From positions 1 through 57,347 of the forward strand of contig CAZMLE010000020.1 of assembly GCA_964567045.1 (NCBI GenBank): DNA of 57,347 nucleotides, written 5' to 3'. Positions 1 to 8,733 of this stretch are shown piece by piece. The notes beneath the pieces were generated by a model. The model was not told the origin of the DNA, did not search any database, and saw nothing but the letters and a program-made list of their open reading frames with translations. The position numbers were made by a program, and so were the translations under genes. How positions within the stretch are numbered: position 1 is the stretch's first letter; the number at the start of each line of letters is the position of its first letter. The stretch comes from JAFNGF01 sp964567045. GTDB lineage: Bacteria; Planctomycetota; Phycisphaerae; Sedimentisphaerales; Anaerobacaceae.

Positions 1-2801
1 CAGTTGCCGCTCAAGTCAGCAGCGGGCTTACCCATCGAAGGAACACATCTGCTGGGATATACCCGGATATCATCGATGTATATAGTGCCCGTGCCGCCGG
101 CTTTCGGACTGGTCCGGTTGCCCATGCCGATGTACATCTTCTTGATCGCAGCCAGATTCACGCCGGCAGCGCTGAATTGCGTCAGCTCGATGTTCCACTC
201 CTGCCAGGCGCCTCCCTGAACTGCCTCCGGATCAGGATGGTTCACCACCTTGACGTGGCCGGCATTATCTTCCAGTGCCACGTAGAGCTGTTCAGGAGCA
301 TTGGCCGGAGCACCATAGAAATACAGCGTCAATGCCTTAACGTTATTTCTAGTCCAATCCCGTGGCGAGGCCCACTCTCGCACAGTCTCTGAGTAGCGGG
401 CTTTGCCAGTCGTTCCAGTGTTGTCGTAACCCAACGGCATCGACTGGGTACCACCGTGAACGGTAGTCAGCTCAGCAAAGGGAGCGGCACTGTAGCCGAC
501 AGTTGAGCCGGTGCCGTTACCAGGATAGCCGGGCGCCGGTTCGGAGTATCCCCATCCGTCCTTCCAGGTCTGGAAGATTCTGCTGCCAACATCATCGGTG
601 TAGTCTTCAAAATCGTCCACAATGAGATAGTCGGCTACCGTAAAGCTCCAGATTCTGCCGGTGCTGATAGTGCCGTCGGTGTTATATTCATCGATCCGCC
701 AGTAGTAAGGCCCACCACCCCACTGGACACCTTCCGGCGGAGTATAGTTAGCAGCCGCCTGCCGGCCTCGATATATGCCTGTCGAAGCCGTAGTAGCATT
801 TGCCACCGCGGTCTGGTCGGTGCCAAGGTACACATCGTGCTGGGCAGCCTTTTCGCCCGCCGACCAGCTAAGGGGCGTCGCCCTTTCGATGTCCGTTATT
901 GACTTGTTGGCCGGCTTCGGGTTCCAGGCAAGTCTTGGGTCGCCTCTCATAGCCTGCTTAATCTCATCCTGCGTCAACACCTTGTTGTAGAGGCGCACGT
1001 CGTCAATCAGGCCGGTATAGGTCTGACCAGCCCACTGGTTGTTGCCGACAAGAACTGGTCCGGTGCCTGCGTTGACTGCTGAACTAGTCAGGCGGTCGGT
1101 CTGGACTCCGTTGAGGTAGAACACCAGCCCCCCGCTCTGTCCAGGCCGGAAAGTGACGGCTACATGCTGCCAGGTCCCGGCCTCCAGAATTGTGTTCAGG
1201 CCGTCGTGGTCCAGAATACCAGGCGTAGTGAACCGAAGGTGGTCGTCACTGGACTTGAGCGCGTATGCAGCGTTGCGAGCGACAAAGCCCCGGTCGCCGC
1301 CGAGCGCGGCTGGGTTGATCCAGCAGGCAATAGTAATCGCCCCTGTAATCCGTGACTCAGGGAAATCGCTGAAGTCCACCCAGCTACTACCGTCCAGCTC
1401 CAGTGCACCGCCGTCATATCCAGCCACCCACTGTGGATCACCCACGAACGTGCCGTGGTTACCATAGCCGGACCAGTCAACCACGGTGGGTCCCTCACCT
1501 TCGTCAAACTTCCACCAGGCGACAAAATTAGGGTCAGTGATGGGTATTGGGGGCACTGTTGTAAAGCTCCAGACGTTGCCCGTATGCTTAGCACCGCCTT
1601 GCTCGATCCCATCGATTCTCCAGTAGTACGTCGTACCCTCTGCAAGAGTTCCTGGATCAAAGGTTACCGTTGTCTGGTTGATCTTGAATGTGCCGCCAGT
1701 ACCGTTGGCCACATCAGCTTGATTAGTTCCGAAATATACATCATGCTTGACCGCGTTCATACCCGCTGACCAGCTAAGGTCCGCCTCAGTGTCTACCCAC
1801 TTGGCCGCATCGCGCGGATTAGGGTTCCACGCGATCGAGGGTGGTACCGTGAAGCTCCAGACATCGCCTGTGTGTATAGTAACACCATCGGCCTCGACCT
1901 CATCGATACGCCAGTAGTAAGTCGTTCCTGGCGTAAGGCTGCCACCCCAATAGACAGCCCACGTCTGTCGGATCTTGAACTCAGCCGGTCCTGGCGTCGG
2001 ATTAGTCCCAAAGTATACATCGTGGGAAGTCGCGGTCGTACCCGCTGTCCATCCCAGTAGTGGTGTGCTTACTCCTTCAGCGCCATCGGGTGGGCTGGGC
2101 TTATAGGCCTTCGGGCGGTACGCCAGTTGCTGTATTTCAGCTTCAGAGAGAGTGTGGTTGTAAATGCGGACTTCGTCAAGCAAGCCCTGGAATTGTTCTG
2201 CCTCCCAATATCCGCCATAGCCGATATTGTAGTTGCCGGTAGCTGTGCCTGCGGGCGCGCTGCCTGGGATTTCTCCCACCTTCTTGCCGTTGACATAAAA
2301 CGTCGCCAAATACTGTTTACTGAATGTTAGTGCGACATGGGCCCACTCGCCGCTTTGAAAGGCCGGAGATACAGTCAGGTCATAATCTTGTACCCCCAAG
2401 GTGGTAAATCTAAAATTACCGGCCATCAGCTCAAACTTGACACCATTGTTTTCCGTTGTATGACCGAAGAAACAGTTCCATTGTCTTGACACGCTGTCCG
2501 GTTTCATCCAGGCGGCTATGGTCAGGTCGCTTGTCCAGCCGGCCAGCATATTACCGCTGCCCAATCCGACCCTGATGTAATCGTCAGTGCCATCCAACAT
2601 CAGGGCTCCAGTGCCAATCATAGCATCACTGGAGAATTTGGCATCGCCTTCGACTGTGCCGTGGTTACCTTTACCGCTGGCATCGGCGCCAAGATTGGCT
2701 GGGTCATCAAAGGTCCAATAGCCAATCATTTCACCCAAGGATGACCTGTTGAATACCAGCACCAAAACAAAACAAATTAGATAGATCAGTTTTTTGCACA
2801 T
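1..2801 (-). CDS. LamG-domain secreted protein, 3' end outside window
   Basis: One frame stays open from an ATG at 2799-2801 to the left edge (933 codons, no stop; frame checked near 2700, 1500, 900 and 60). A GGAGG ribosome site lies just upstream. The protein starts with a signal peptide (about residues 1-22), then a LamG/concanavalin-like module beginning EMIGYWTFDD, two or three fibronectin-like segments with the theme TTYYWRIDE, a second LamG module (VAWWKFDEGEGP), another WRIDE segment, and a C-terminal carbohydrate-binding-like region ending near IYIDDIRVYPSRC. In related proteins such as the one at 15428-17146 this last motif precedes a dockerin-like tail, which here would lie beyond the edge. 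Probable role: extracellular or cell-surface glycan binding. No catalytic domain is visible in the part present. Confidence 0.85.
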   Translation of the reverse strand, partial: MCKKLIYLICFVLVLVFNRSSLGEMIGYWTFDDPANLGADASGKGNHGTVEGDAKFSSDAMIGTGALMLDGTDDYIRVGLGSGNMLAGWTSDLTIAAWMKPDSVSRQWNCFFGHTTENNGVKFELMAGNFRFTTLGVQDYDLTVSPAFQSGEWAHVALTFSKQYLATFYVNGKKVGEIPGSAPAGTATGNYNIGYGGYWEAEQFQGLLDEVRIYNHTLSEAEIQQLAYRPKAYKPSPPDGAEGVSTPLLGWTAGTTATSHDVYFGTNPTPGPAEFKIRQTWAVYWGGSLTPGTTYYWRIDEVEADGVTIHTGDVWSFTVPPSIAWNPNPRDAAKWVDTEADLSWSAGMNAVKHDVYFGTNQADVANGTGGTFKINQTTVTFDPGTLAEGTTYYWRIDGIEQGGAKHTGNVWSFTTVPPIPITDPNFVAWWKFDEGEGPTVVDWSGYGNHGTFVGDPQWVAGYDGGALELDGSSWVDFSDFPESRITGAITIACWINPAALGGDRGFVARNAAYALKSSDDHLRFTTPGILDHDGLNTILEAGTWQHVAVTFRPGQSGGLVFYLNGVQTDRLTSSAVNAGTGPVLVGNNQWAGQTYTGLIDDVRLYNKVLTQDEIKQAMRGDPRLAWNPKPANKSITDIERATPLSWSAGEKAAQHDVYLGTDQTAVANATTASTGIYRGRQAAANYTPPEGVQWGGGPYYWRIDEYNTDGTISTGRIWSFTVADYLIVDDFEDYTDDVGSRIFQTWKDGWGYSEPAPGYPGNGTGSTVGYSAAPFAELTTVHGGTQSMPLGYDNTGTTGKARYSETVREWASPRDWTRNNVKALTLYFYGAPANAPEQLYVALEDNAGHVKVVNHPDPEAVQGGAWQEWNIELTQFSAAGVNLAAIKKMYIGMGNRTSPKAGGTGTIYIDDIRVYPSRCVPSMGKPAADLSGN

Positions 2802-3494
2802 AACATTCCTCCTTCGGTAAAAGTTAAAATAACCGTAGTCTATCCGTATGCCAGTACGCTCATTGTCCTCAACAACAGCCCAGGACCGTCACTACCAATT
2901 ATCGCTGTCTCAGACAACTGGCAACAAAACAGCCAATAGAAACTTCCCCCTTCGTAACAGTCTGCACTTGCCCAGAACTTTTTAGGTGGGTTCACCTCCT
3001 TCCTTCAAAAGCTCCATGATGAGCGATTAAGAGAGGTTTGTAGACTTTCCGCGCGAGCCACAAACTTGCTGCTATAACTCCTTGCCCTACATCTTGTCTA
3101 ATTACTGCTTTGAAGAAGTACAAATCTAACGAAATCGTAGGTCCGACCACCCTTTCTTATACCATATTACCTGCGCTGCGAGCAAGAAAAATTCGCGTTT
3201 TTTTTGACCGCTGGGTGCGATTGTCGTTCGCAGGTAGATGCGCGGGCACCTGCCAAGTTGGCGTAGCAGCCCGCTTACTATGCCAAAACTGGCATTTTTT
3301 TCGCTCCCACCGGGCAAAACAGCCGCCTTAGTATCAATTTTCGTCTCTCTTAATTGCTTAACGTAACAAAGGTTAGGAGCAACAGGTGCATAACGACCTT
3401 TCGTCTTCGGTAGGGCTGGTATACCTTTTGCTCGTTAGTGGGATATTAGAGATAAAAATAGCAGGTGGACTTTTTTATAAGGAGAGAAGCAATT
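2802..3494. other. Intergenic region between divergent LamG gene and groEL1
   Basis: About 690 bases without a convincing gene. It should hold the promoters of the divergent LamG gene and the chaperone block. I found no CIRCE element (TTAGCACTC-N9-GAGTGCTAA) and no clean sigma70 pair. The only local structure I would name is the minus-strand mini-ORF with a Shine-Dalgarno hairpin at 2982-3017. Confidence 0.5.
2982..3017 (-). other. Mini-ORF with Shine-Dalgarno-containing hairpin
   Basis: On the minus strand an ATG at 3015-3017 opens an 11-codon ORF (MELLKEGGEPT, then TAA). It contains a perfect anti-Shine-Dalgarno match (AAGGAGGTG) folded into a small stem AGGTG-AACC-CACCT. It could be a leader peptide, an SD-sequestering hairpin for something downstream, or chance. 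No gene starts right after it; the LamG start is about 180 bases further on. Confidence 0.2.
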
Positions 3495-5141
3495 ATGGCA
3501 GTTAAACAATTGGCATTTGAAGCGGATGCACGGGCTGCGCTGCTTGCTGGTGTGGAGAAACTGGCCGCAGCAGTCAAGCCAACCCTCGGCCCAAGAGGAC
3601 GAACCGCTGTCCTGGATAAGAGCTGGGGCGGGCCGACCGCAACTAAGGACGGCGTAACAGTAGCCGAAGAAATTGAGCTTCGCGACAAGAACGAAAACCT
3701 GGGGGCGAAATTAGTCAGGGAAGCCGCAAGCAAAACCTCAAAGGTTGCCGGCGACGGTACAACCACGGCGACCGTCCTGGCGGAAGCAATCTTCAAGGAA
3801 GCGTACAAAAACATCGCTGCCGGGGCGGATGCCATGGCTCTTGCACGAGGTCTGCACAAGGCCTGCAAAGCCGTAACCGACAAGCTGGTTTTACTTGCAA
3901 GACCCGTCGATATAGCTAAGGCTAACGACATAATCAATGTCGCTGCGGTCTCGGCTCACAACGAGATCGAAATCGGAAAGATTATGGCTGACGCCTTCCA
4001 GCGGGTCGGCAAAGACGGCGTGATTACCGTGGAGGAAGGCAAGAGCTTCGAGACCACTGTTGAGTTTGTGGAAGGTATGCAGTTTGATCGCGGCTATCTC
4101 TCGCCGCATTTTGTAACCGACCCCGAAAACATGGTCTGCGTGCTGGACAAGCCTTACATTCTCGTTCACGAGGAAAAAATCAGCAGCGTTACCAAGCTCC
4201 TGCCTCTGCTTGAAAAGACTGCCAGGGGCAAAAGGCCCCTGCTGATTATCGCTGAGGAGGTTGAAAGTGAAGCGCTGGCGACGCTCGTGGTGAACAAGTT
4301 AAAGGGCGTGCTGCAAGTCGCGGCTGTCAAGGCACCCGGCTACGGCGACCGCAGAAAGGCAATGCTCGAGGATATAGCGGTTCTAACCGGCGCAGAGCCG
4401 ATTTTCAAAGACCTGGGAATAGACCTGGAGCATATCAGCATCAAGCAGCTCGGCCAGGCGAAAAAAGTCACCATCGACAACGACAACACAATTATCATCG
4501 AGGGTGCCGGCAGCCGAGAAGCCATCAATGGAAGGATAAAGCAGATCAAAAGCGAAATAGAAACGACTACCAGCGATTACGACCGCGAGAAACTGCAGGA
4601 GCGACTGGCCAAGCTGACCGGCGGAGTCGCGCAAGTCAACGTAGGAGCCGCCAGTGAAGCGGAAATGAAGGAAACAAAAGCCCGAATCGAAGATGCCCTG
4701 CACGCTACAAGAGCCGCCATTGAAGAGGGTATCGTACCAGGCGGGGGCGTGGCGCTGATTCGTTGTATCGATACGGTTAAGCAACTAAAGCTGGAAGGTG
4801 ACGAGCAGACAGGCGCTAATATTCTGGCAAAGGCTCTCACTATGCCCTGCTATTACATCGCCGCCAATGCTGGTGCGACGCCGAACCTCGTAGTTAACAA
4901 CGTCAGGCAAGGCAAGAACAACTTCGGCTATAACGCAGACACCGACAAATACCAGGACCTGGTCGAAGCCGGCGTCATCGACCCTGCAAAGGTAACCCGA
5001 ATTGCCCTACAAAACGCTGTTAGCGTAGCAGGTCTACTTTTGACTACGGATTGTCTGGTTACCGAAAAGCCTAAAGAAAAAGAAGGCAGGCCTCCTATGC
5101 CGCATGGCGGTTACGGCGAAGAAGATATGGATATGATGTGA
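3495..5141 (+). CDS. groEL: Chaperonin GroEL, copy 1
   Basis: 60-kDa chaperonin (548 aa) that folds proteins in an ATP-driven double ring in the cytoplasm. The ATP-site motif GDGTTTATVLAEAI, the KDGVTV strand, EDALHATRAAIEEG and PGGGVAL are all present. It keeps a Gly/Met-rich C-terminal tail (HGGYGEEDMDMM) like the GGM tail of classical GroEL. An in-frame GTG at 3465 would add ten residues, but AAGGAG at 3479-3484 points to the ATG at 3495, which gives the usual MAVKQLAFE start. It is the first gene of the chaperone block but is separated from groES by a fucosidase gene. It differs from copy 2 (SWGGPTATKDG against SWGSPKITKDG), so the pair is an old duplication rather than a recent one. Confidence 0.97.
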   Translation: MAVKQLAFEADARAALLAGVEKLAAAVKPTLGPRGRTAVLDKSWGGPTATKDGVTVAEEIELRDKNENLGAKLVREAASKTSKVAGDGTTTATVLAEAIFKEAYKNIAAGADAMALARGLHKACKAVTDKLVLLARPVDIAKANDIINVAAVSAHNEIEIGKIMADAFQRVGKDGVITVEEGKSFETTVEFVEGMQFDRGYLSPHFVTDPENMVCVLDKPYILVHEEKISSVTKLLPLLEKTARGKRPLLIIAEEVESEALATLVVNKLKGVLQVAAVKAPGYGDRRKAMLEDIAVLTGAEPIFKDLGIDLEHISIKQLGQAKKVTIDNDNTIIIEGAGSREAINGRIKQIKSEIETTTSDYDREKLQERLAKLTGGVAQVNVGAASEAEMKETKARIEDALHATRAAIEEGIVPGGGVALIRCIDTVKQLKLEGDEQTGANILAKALTMPCYYIAANAGATPNLVVNNVRQGKNNFGYNADTDKYQDLVEAGVIDPAKVTRIALQNAVSVAGLLLTTDCLVTEKPKEKEGRPPMPHGGYGEEDMDMM

Positions 5142-5195
5142 CCCGATCAGGTCGCCTAATACTTCTCACGGACGATTGGCACACGAAGGCGCGAA

Positions 5196-6602
5196 ATGAG
5201 TAAAACACACGCTCGATTCAGAAGAGATTTTGGGCTTATAGTAGCTGCATTGTCTGCTTTGGCACTATCAAACTGCCGGCAAGCCGCCAATCTACCCATC
5301 GTCGGGCATTTGCTCGGCGGAAAGGCGGAACTCAGTAAGGATGAAAGAATGAGCTGGTGGCGCCAGGCTCGCTTCGGAATGTTCATTCACTGGGGCGTCT
5401 ACTCAGTGCCCGCAGGCGAGTGGAAAGGCCAGAAGATTCCAGGCGCCGGCGAATGGATTATGGAGCTGGCCAAGATACCCGTCTCCGAATACGAACGGCT
5501 TGCCAAACAGTTTAATCCTGTCAAATTCGATGCCGACGAGTGGGTGCGAATTGCCAAAGATGCAGGCATGAGGTATATCGTCATCACTTCCAAGCACCAC
5601 GATGGTTTCTGTATGTGGGATTCGAAAGTTACCGACTACGACATCGCCGAAGCCACACCGTTCAAGACAGATGTGCTCAAGGAGCTCGCGCGTGCGTGCA
5701 AAAAGCACGGCATAAGGCTCTGCTTCTATCACTCGATAATGGACTGGCATCACCCTGACGCCCAGGCGCCTTTTTATCCGAACTATAATGACACCAGTCT
5801 TTCGAATCCAAACTTTGCCCGATATGTCGAAAAGTACCTGAAGCCGCAGGTCAAGGAGCTGATCACCAACTATGGGCCTCTTGGGGTGCTGTGGTTCGAT
5901 GGCGAGTGGATAAAAGATTGGACTGAGCCGCAAGGCAAGGACATGTACAATTACGTCCGAAGTCTTCAGCGGGACATAATTATCAATAACCGCGTGGGCA
6001 AGGGCAGAAAAGGAATGGAAGGTCTCAGCAAAAGCCAAGATTATGCTGGAGACTTCGGCACGCCTGAGCAACAAATCCCCCCTACCGGCTTGCCCGGCGT
6101 CGACTGGGAAACGTGTATGACCATGAACAACACGTGGGGATATAGCTCTTATGACTACAACTGGAAGTCCACCCAAGACCTGATTCACAAATTGGCCGAT
6201 ATCGCCAGCAAGGGCGGCAACTTTCTGCTGAACGTGGGGCCTACCTCCGAAGGACTCATCCCCCAGCCCAGTGTGGAACGCCTGGCGGCTATGGGGCAAT
6301 GGATGAAAGTAAACAGCGAGAGCATTTATGGAACTACCGCCAGCCCGTTTCGCATTTTGCCCTGGGGCCGGTGCACCGCGAAGCCGGGCAAATTATATCT
6401 GCACGTTTTCGATTGGCCCAAAGATGGCCGACTCGAAGTACCGGGCCTGAGAAACGAAGTGAAAAAAGCCTATCTATTGGCAGACAAAAGCCACCGCACG
6501 CTGCCGGTCAATCGGCTTAGTGAGGACCGGCTTGTCGTTAGCGTGCCTGAAAAAGCCCCAGATGCTGTCAACACGGTTGTAGTGCTCGAAATAGGGACCT
6601 AA
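5196..6602 (+). CDS. Alpha-L-fucosidase, GH29 family
   Basis: Glycoside hydrolase (468 aa) predicted to release terminal alpha-L-fucose from glycans by a retaining mechanism. GH29 marks: FGMFIHWGVYS (about 60-70), SKHHDGFCMWDS (132-143), HPDAQ, and VLWFDGEW, where D235 fits the catalytic nucleophile. The N-terminus has a hydrophobic segment ending in Cys (ALALSNC), so it is exported; a lipoprotein is possible, though Asn before Cys is atypical. A C-terminal beta domain follows about residue 370. A GAAGG site precedes the ATG. It lies 54 bases after groEL1 and 62 bases before groES on the same strand, so it may be co-transcribed with the chaperonins, an unusual neighbour for a secreted enzyme. 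Confidence 0.93.
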   Translation: MSKTHARFRRDFGLIVAALSALALSNCRQAANLPIVGHLLGGKAELSKDERMSWWRQARFGMFIHWGVYSVPAGEWKGQKIPGAGEWIMELAKIPVSEYERLAKQFNPVKFDADEWVRIAKDAGMRYIVITSKHHDGFCMWDSKVTDYDIAEATPFKTDVLKELARACKKHGIRLCFYHSIMDWHHPDAQAPFYPNYNDTSLSNPNFARYVEKYLKPQVKELITNYGPLGVLWFDGEWIKDWTEPQGKDMYNYVRSLQRDIIINNRVGKGRKGMEGLSKSQDYAGDFGTPEQQIPPTGLPGVDWETCMTMNNTWGYSSYDYNWKSTQDLIHKLADIASKGGNFLLNVGPTSEGLIPQPSVERLAAMGQWMKVNSESIYGTTASPFRILPWGRCTAKPGKLYLHVFDWPKDGRLEVPGLRNEVKKAYLLADKSHRTLPVNRLSEDRLVVSVPEKAPDAVNTVVVLEIGT

Positions 6603-6664
6603 ACGCTCAACGTACTCGTAATGATACAAAAATAGCGGTTCACATAAGATAAGGAGTGAGATAT

Positions 6665-6955
6665 ATGAAACTCAGACCGTTGGATGACAGAGTTGTAATA
6701 AAGCAATCAGAGGCTCAGGAAAAAACCTCGGGCGGAATCTTTCTGCCTGACACCGCAAAAGAAAAACCGCAAATCGGCAAGGTGGTAGCCACAGGGCCAG
6801 GTAAACTGCTCGATGACGGCAAGCGAGGTGAGATGTCAGTAAAGAAAAACGACGATGTTATTTACGGAAAGTACACAGGAAACGAGATTGAAATCGAGGG
6901 AGAGAAGTACGTAATTCTGCGAGAAAGCGATCTGCTGGGAATTGTTGAAAGGTGA
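6665..6955 (+). CDS. groES: Co-chaperonin GroES
   Basis: 10-kDa lid of the GroEL cage (96 aa). It starts MKLRPLDDRVVIKQ, contains the mobile loop EKTSGGIFLPDTAKEKP and ends with EKYVILRESDLLGIVER, all typical of Cpn10. A GTG at 6656 would add three residues, but AAGGAG at 6651-6656 is correctly spaced for the ATG at 6665. It is followed 72 bases later by groEL2, the usual groES-groEL order, and is the only groES in the window, so it may serve both GroEL copies. Confidence 0.97.
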   Translation: MKLRPLDDRVVIKQSEAQEKTSGGIFLPDTAKEKPQIGKVVATGPGKLLDDGKRGEMSVKKNDDVIYGKYTGNEIEIEGEKYVILRESDLLGIVER

Positions 6956-7027
6956 GCCAGAAATGGGATCACTATTCAGCTTCAGTTGCAGGTCGAAAGG
7001 CAAGAGTCTTTTAAGAAGGAATAGAAA

Positions 7028-8656
7028 ATGGCAAAGCAATTAATGTTTGATGAGACAGCACGAGCGGAGCTCAGGGACGGCCTGAGAGAGCTGGCTGAAG
7101 CAGTCAAGGTCACTCTCGGACCGACCGGCAGGAACGTCATTCTGCAGAAGAGCTGGGGCTCTCCCAAGATTACAAAGGACGGAGTCACGGTCAGCAAAGA
7201 GATAGAGCTGCCCGAGCCGTTCAAGAATATGGGCGCTAAAATGGTCAATGAAGTCGCAAGCAAGACTTCTGATATTGTTGGAGACGGCACCACCACCTCG
7301 GTCGTCCTGGCAGAAGCAATCTACCTTGAGGGCCTCAAACATGTGGCGGCAGGGGCAAATCCTATGGCTGTGCAACGCGGAATCAACAAAGCCGCCGAAG
7401 CTGCTATTGACTTCATCAACAAGGCCAGTGCCCCCATAAAAGGCCACGATGACATCGCAAAGGTGGCAACTATCAGCGCAAACAACGACTCAAAGGTCGG
7501 GCAAATCCTGGCTGATGCTTTTGACAAGGTAGGCAAGGAGGGCGTCATAGAAATCGAGGAAGGCAAAGCAATGGAGAACGAGCTGGAAGTGGTCGAAGGC
7601 ATGCAGTTTGACCGAGGTTATATTTCTCCGTACTTTATGACCAACCCTGAGACCCAGGAAACCATTCTTGAAGATGTTTACATCTTGCTGCACGAAAAGA
7701 AAATCTCTAACGTCCGTGAGATTATCCCGCTGCTGGAGAGAATCGCTCAGGTTGCCAGGCCATTGCTTATCGTAGCCGAAGATGTCGAAGGCGAAGCGCT
7801 GGCGGCACTGGTTATCAACCGCCTCCAGGGCGTTCTGAGAGTCTGCGCTGTAAAAGCCCCGGGCTTCGGCGACCGCAGAAAGGCGATGCTGGCCGATATA
7901 GGCATCGCCACCGGCGGACAGGTGATCACCGAAGACCTGGGCATAAAGCTGGAAAATCTGGAGTTGTCGCAACTGGGCCAAGCCAAAAAGCTTGTTGTGG
8001 ACAAGGATACAACCACGATAATCGAAGGGGCGGGTAAGAAAAAGGAAATTACCGCCCGTTGCGACCAAATCCGCAGCCAGATCGAAAAGACTACCAGCGA
8101 TTACGACCGTGAAAAACTGCAGGAAAGGCTGGCAAAACTGACGGGTGGAGTTGCCGTAATCAAGGCCGGCGCCGCCACCGAGACGGAGATGAAGGAACGC
8201 AAAGACCTGTTGGACGATGCCCTACATGCTACCAGGGCCGCCGTACAAGAAGGCATAGTGCCCGGCGGCGGAGTGATATTCCTGCGTGCTATCAGCGAAG
8301 TCAATAAGGCTAAAGCAAAAGCCAGAGGCGACGAAAGAATTGGCTTCGATATTGTCACCAAGGCCCTGAAGACGCCCACCGCTCAGATTGCGTATAACTC
8401 CGCCGAACAGGGTGACGTGGTAGTAGCTCAGCTTTTAGAGAGGCTGGAAAAAGAAAAGAACTTAGGATATGATGCCAACACGGGGAAGTTCGTAGACATG
8501 GTCAAGGCGGGCATCATCGACCCGGCAAAAGTCGCTCGAACAGCCTTGCAGATGGCCGCATCCGTGGCAGGACTTATGTTGACCACACACGTATTGGTAA
8601 CCGAGTATAAAGAGAAAGAAGAGGAGGAACAGCCAATACCAGGAGCAGTAAGATAA
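7028..8656 (+). CDS. groEL: Chaperonin GroEL, copy 2
   Basis: Second 60-kDa chaperonin (542 aa), directly downstream of groES with an AAGGA site before the ATG. It has the ATP-site segment GDGTTTSVVLAEAI, the DDALHATRAAVQEGIVPGGG segment and the full length of the family. Unlike copy 1 it lacks the Gly-Gly-Met tail and ends in an acidic stretch, KEKEEEEQPIPGAVR. Loss of the GGM tail is seen in specialised GroEL paralogues and can change cage properties. Which copy is the housekeeping one cannot be settled from sequence: copy 2 has the groES neighbour, copy 1 the canonical tail. Confidence 0.97.
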   Translation: MAKQLMFDETARAELRDGLRELAEAVKVTLGPTGRNVILQKSWGSPKITKDGVTVSKEIELPEPFKNMGAKMVNEVASKTSDIVGDGTTTSVVLAEAIYLEGLKHVAAGANPMAVQRGINKAAEAAIDFINKASAPIKGHDDIAKVATISANNDSKVGQILADAFDKVGKEGVIEIEEGKAMENELEVVEGMQFDRGYISPYFMTNPETQETILEDVYILLHEKKISNVREIIPLLERIAQVARPLLIVAEDVEGEALAALVINRLQGVLRVCAVKAPGFGDRRKAMLADIGIATGGQVITEDLGIKLENLELSQLGQAKKLVVDKDTTTIIEGAGKKKEITARCDQIRSQIEKTTSDYDREKLQERLAKLTGGVAVIKAGAATETEMKERKDLLDDALHATRAAVQEGIVPGGGVIFLRAISEVNKAKAKARGDERIGFDIVTKALKTPTAQIAYNSAEQGDVVVAQLLERLEKEKNLGYDANTGKFVDMVKAGIIDPAKVARTALQMAASVAGLMLTTHVLVTEYKEKEEEEQPIPGAVR

Positions 8657-8733
8657 TGTGTCGTGTCTTGTGGCCGTGCCGGAGGACACATGAGCCTGAT
8701 GAGCCACGAGATACGAACCGCGACAGACGATAG

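Noticed and set aside
3300..3494. CIRCE/HrcA operator before groEL1
   Set aside because: No TTAGCACTC-N9-GAGTGCTAA or close variant was found; also absent before groES and groEL2.
5403..6299. 298-codon minus-strand ORF opposite the fucosidase
   Set aside because: It is a shadow of the GH29 gene; its translation shows no fold or signal and it has no ribosome site.
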